From NCBI GenBank assembly GCA_035652075.1, contig DASREL010000027.1:1-64000 (forward strand): a DNA stretch of 64,000 bases. Reading direction: 5' to 3'. The notes beneath the pieces are model-generated. The model was not told the DNA's origin. It saw only the letters and a list, made by a program, of their open reading frames with translations, and searched no databases. Below, piece after piece: positions 61,881 to 64,000 of this stretch. The stretch is from Gp6-AA45 sp035652075 (GTDB lineage Bacteria; Acidobacteriota; Vicinamibacteria; Vicinamibacterales; CAVVIG01). The first letter of the stretch is position 1, and the number at the start of each line of letters is the position of its first letter. Made by a program: the position numbers and the translations under genes.

Positions 61881-64000
61881 CTACGCTGCGGGAGCCACCT
61901 TTTCGATCGTGAACACCTCGATGATGTCCCCGACCTTGATGTCGTTGAAGCGCTCGAAGCCGATGCCGCACTCGAAGCCGGCCTTGACCTCGCTCACATC
62001 GTCCTTGAATCGGCGCAGTGATCCGATCTTGCCTTCGTAGACGACGACGTTGTCGCGGAGCAGGCGCGCCTGCGTATCGCCGGAGCGCGTGATCCGGCCT
62101 TCGGTGACGAAGCAGCCCGCAATCGTGCCGAACTTCGGCACTTTGAACGTGTTGCGGACCTCGGCGATGCCGATGCGCGTCTCCTTGAACGTCGGCTCGA
62201 GGAGACCGACCATCGCTTTCTTGATTTCGTCGGTGACGTTGTAAATGACCGAGTGCTGGCGGACGTCGACGCGCTCGCGCGTCGCGATCTCTTCCGCGTT
62301 GCGATCCGGTCGCACGTTGAACGCGATGACGATCGCGTTGGATGCCGACGCGAGGAGCACGTCCGACTCGTTCACCGCGCCGACGCCCGAGTGGATGATG
62401 CGAATCTTCACCTTCTCGTCGGTCAGCTTCGTGAGGGTGTCGGCCAGCACCTCGGCCGAGCCTTGCACGTCGGCCTTGATGATGATCGGCAGCTCCTTCA
62501 TGCCGCCTTCGGCGATTTGTGCCTGCAGCGACTCGAGCGTCAGGCGGCCGCCTTTCGCGCCGAGCGCACGCGACTTCGCCTGCTCCTCGCGGAATGCGGC
62601 GATCTGGCGCGCTTTGGCCGCCTCGGCGACCTGGAACACGTCGCCGGGCTGCGGCAGACCGGTCAGGCCCAGCACTTCGACCGGCGTCGCCGGACCGGCT
62701 GCCTTCGTCGGCCGCCCGCGGTCGTCGATCAGCGCGCGGACGCGACCGACGATCGGGCCGGCGATGAACGTGTCGCCGACGGCCAGCGTGCCGTCCTGGA
62801 CGAGCACCGTCGCCACCGGACCGCGCCCCTTGTCCAGCTTCGACTCGAGCACGGTGCCGGTCGCGTTGCGCTTCGGGTTCGCTTTCAGATCGAGGATGTC
62901 GCTGACGAGGAGGACCATTTCGAGCAGCAGCTCGATGTTGGTCTTCTTTCTCGCCGACACTTCGACCGTCACCGTCTGACCGCCCCACTCTTCGGGCATC
63001 AGGTTGAGTTCGGTCAGCTCGCGCTTGACGCGCTCGGTGTTCGCGTTCGGCTTATCAATCTTGTTGATCGCGACGATGATCGGCACGTTCGCCGCGCGCG
63101 CGTGATCGATCGCTTCCCGCGTCTGCGGCATCACGCCATCGTCGGCCGCGACGACCAGGATGACGACGTCGGTGACTTTCGCGCCGCGGGCGCGCATCAA
63201 CGTGAACGCTTCGTGGCCGGGCGTGTCGAGGAACACGATGTTCCGGCCGTTGATCGTCACGTGGTAGGCGCCGATGTGCTGCGTGATGCCGCCCGCTTCG
63301 CGCTCGGCGACGCGGGTTTCGCGGATCGCGTCGAGCAGCGACGTCTTGCCGTGGTCGACGTGACCCATGACGGTGACGACCGGCGCGCGCATCGTCTTGT
63401 CTTCGTCCTTCGACTCGGTCGTCTCCTCGAGCAGCTCCTCTTCGAAGCTGCGCATTTCGACTTCCGCGCCGAATTCGCGCGCGATCATCGTCGCCGTGTC
63501 GGGATCGAGGGTCGAATTGATCGTCAGCCGCAAGCCTTTCATCAGCAGCTTGCCGAGGACCGCGTTCACTTTCTGTTCGAGCTTGTCGGCGAGATCTTTC
63601 ACCGTCATGCCCTCGGCGAACGTGATCATGCGGCTGATCGGCGGTGGCGCGGCCGGCATCGACGGCGCCGACGGACGCGGCGTGTGCTCGCGGCGCTGCT
63701 GCGTCTGCCCGCCGGGACGCTGTCCGCCCGGACGCTGCTGTCCGTAGGGCGGCCGCTGCTGCGGCATGCCCGGACGCTGCGGATACTGACCCGGACGGGG
63801 CGCGCCCGGCTGTTGCGTGCGAACCGGCTGCGACGGCAGCGGACGCGGTCCGCCCATCGGCATCTGCGGCGGACGCGACATCGGCGGCCGCATACCAGGC
63901 GCGCCCGGACGCGCGCCTTGCGGCTGCATCGGTGGACGCGCGCCGGCAACGCCCGTCTGACCGGCGGCGCCGCCCGCGGCGGGACGCGCGGTCGTCGGGA
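61881..64000 (-). CDS. infB: Translation initiation factor IF-2 (N-terminus beyond the window)
   Basis: At least 706 residues are visible; the frame remains open at the window edge and the start lies outside. The N-terminal part is a Pro/Gly/Arg/Gln-rich disordered region. Then come the IF2_N-like segment (GMTVKDLADKLEQKVNAVLG) and the GTPase domain: GHVDHGKTS, DTPGHEAFT and NKIDKPNA. The C-terminal domains II, III and IV follow, ending EVFTIEKVAPAA. It brings fMet-tRNA to the 30S subunit. First visible gene of the minus-strand cluster. Confidence 0.97.
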   Translation of the reverse strand, partial: PTTARPAAGGAAGQTGVAGARPPMQPQGARPGAPGMRPPMSRPPQMPMGGPRPLPSQPVRTQQPGAPRPGQYPQRPGMPQQRPPYGQQRPGGQRPGGQTQQRREHTPRPSAPSMPAAPPPISRMITFAEGMTVKDLADKLEQKVNAVLGKLLMKGLRLTINSTLDPDTATMIAREFGAEVEMRSFEEELLEETTESKDEDKTMRAPVVTVMGHVDHGKTSLLDAIRETRVAEREAGGITQHIGAYHVTINGRNIVFLDTPGHEAFTLMRARGAKVTDVVILVVAADDGVMPQTREAIDHARAANVPIIVAINKIDKPNANTERVKRELTELNLMPEEWGGQTVTVEVSARKKTNIELLLEMVLLVSDILDLKANPKRNATGTVLESKLDKGRGPVATVLVQDGTLAVGDTFIAGPIVGRVRALIDDRGRPTKAAGPATPVEVLGLTGLPQPGDVFQVAEAAKARQIAAFREEQAKSRALGAKGGRLTLESLQAQIAEGGMKELPIIIKADVQGSAEVLADTLTKLTDEKVKIRIIHSGVGAVNESDVLLASASNAIVIAFNVRPDRNAEEIATRERVDVRQHSVIYNVTDEIKKAMVGLLEPTFKETRIGIAEVRNTFKVPKFGTIAGCFVTEGRITRSGDTQARLLRDNVVVYEGKIGSLRRFKDDVSEVKAGFECGIGFERFNDIKVGDIIEVFTIEKVAPAA

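Overview
This 64 kb window is a chromosomal segment of a GC-rich bacterium, most likely an acidobacterium of the Vicinamibacteria type. That guess rests on high GC content, a myxococcus-like type IV pilus cluster, a MacB-type permease operon, and REP-like palindromes embedded in genes. It is inference; no 16S gene is present. Coding density is high. No tRNA, rRNA, CRISPR array, insertion sequence or prophage was found, and no gene-free stretch exceeds 300 bases.

Layout. 1-2.9 kb: the end of the ribosomal/RNA polymerase operon (rpsM end, rpsK, rpsD, rpoA, rplQ), closed by a strong terminator. 3-7 kb: an SDR oxidoreductase, a membrane protein and an EF-G paralogue. 6.9-12.3 kb (minus strand): a MarR-led operon with a Yip1-like protein, a MacA-like adaptor and two MacB-like permeases but no ATPase, preceded by a near-leaderless promoter and a perfect operator palindrome. 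12.4-13.9 kb: a pyruvoyl-dependent arginine decarboxylase and an outer-membrane protein. 13.9-36.5 kb: a very complete type IV pilus locus: pilB-T-C-S-R, two nearly identical pilA genes, a VKOR-DsbA fusion, pilH/pilI-like ABC transporter genes, a TPR protein, pilD, an orphan histidine kinase, minor pilins fimT-pilV-W-X, pilY1 and a zinc-ribbon/TPR protein. 36.5-46.7 kb: a GT39-like membrane protein, a second sigma-54 activator, aroB, proS, a HEAT-repeat protein, an OmpA-family barrel and tatA/tatC. 46.7-57.1 kb: a C-terminal processing protease, smc, a DUF4097-like lipoprotein, an M48 protease, ubiX and a large membrane protein. 57.1-64 kb (minus strand): the classic infB-rbfA-nrnA-truB-rpsO-pnp translation/RNA-decay cluster; infB runs off the window.

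Regulation stands out. Three sigma-54 (-24/-12) promoters can be read directly, upstream of pilA1, pilA2 and the minor pilin operon. A shared TGACA-N5-TGTCA operator lies upstream of both pilA genes and pilB. A different palindrome, TGTTAC-N5-GTAACA, sits at enhancer distance from the minor pilin promoter. With PilS/PilR, the orphan kinase and the second NtrC-type activator, this looks like two parallel sigma-54 circuits controlling one pilus.

The second striking theme is a scattered set of short, degenerate tandem arrays with period 7 or 9, often flanked by perfect or near-perfect inverted repeats. Three of them coincide with the stop codon of the gene they touch (rplQ, the HEAT gene, the DUF4097 gene). 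Others sit in frame inside essential genes (truB twice, smc), and smc also carries a BIME-like palindrome in its hinge.
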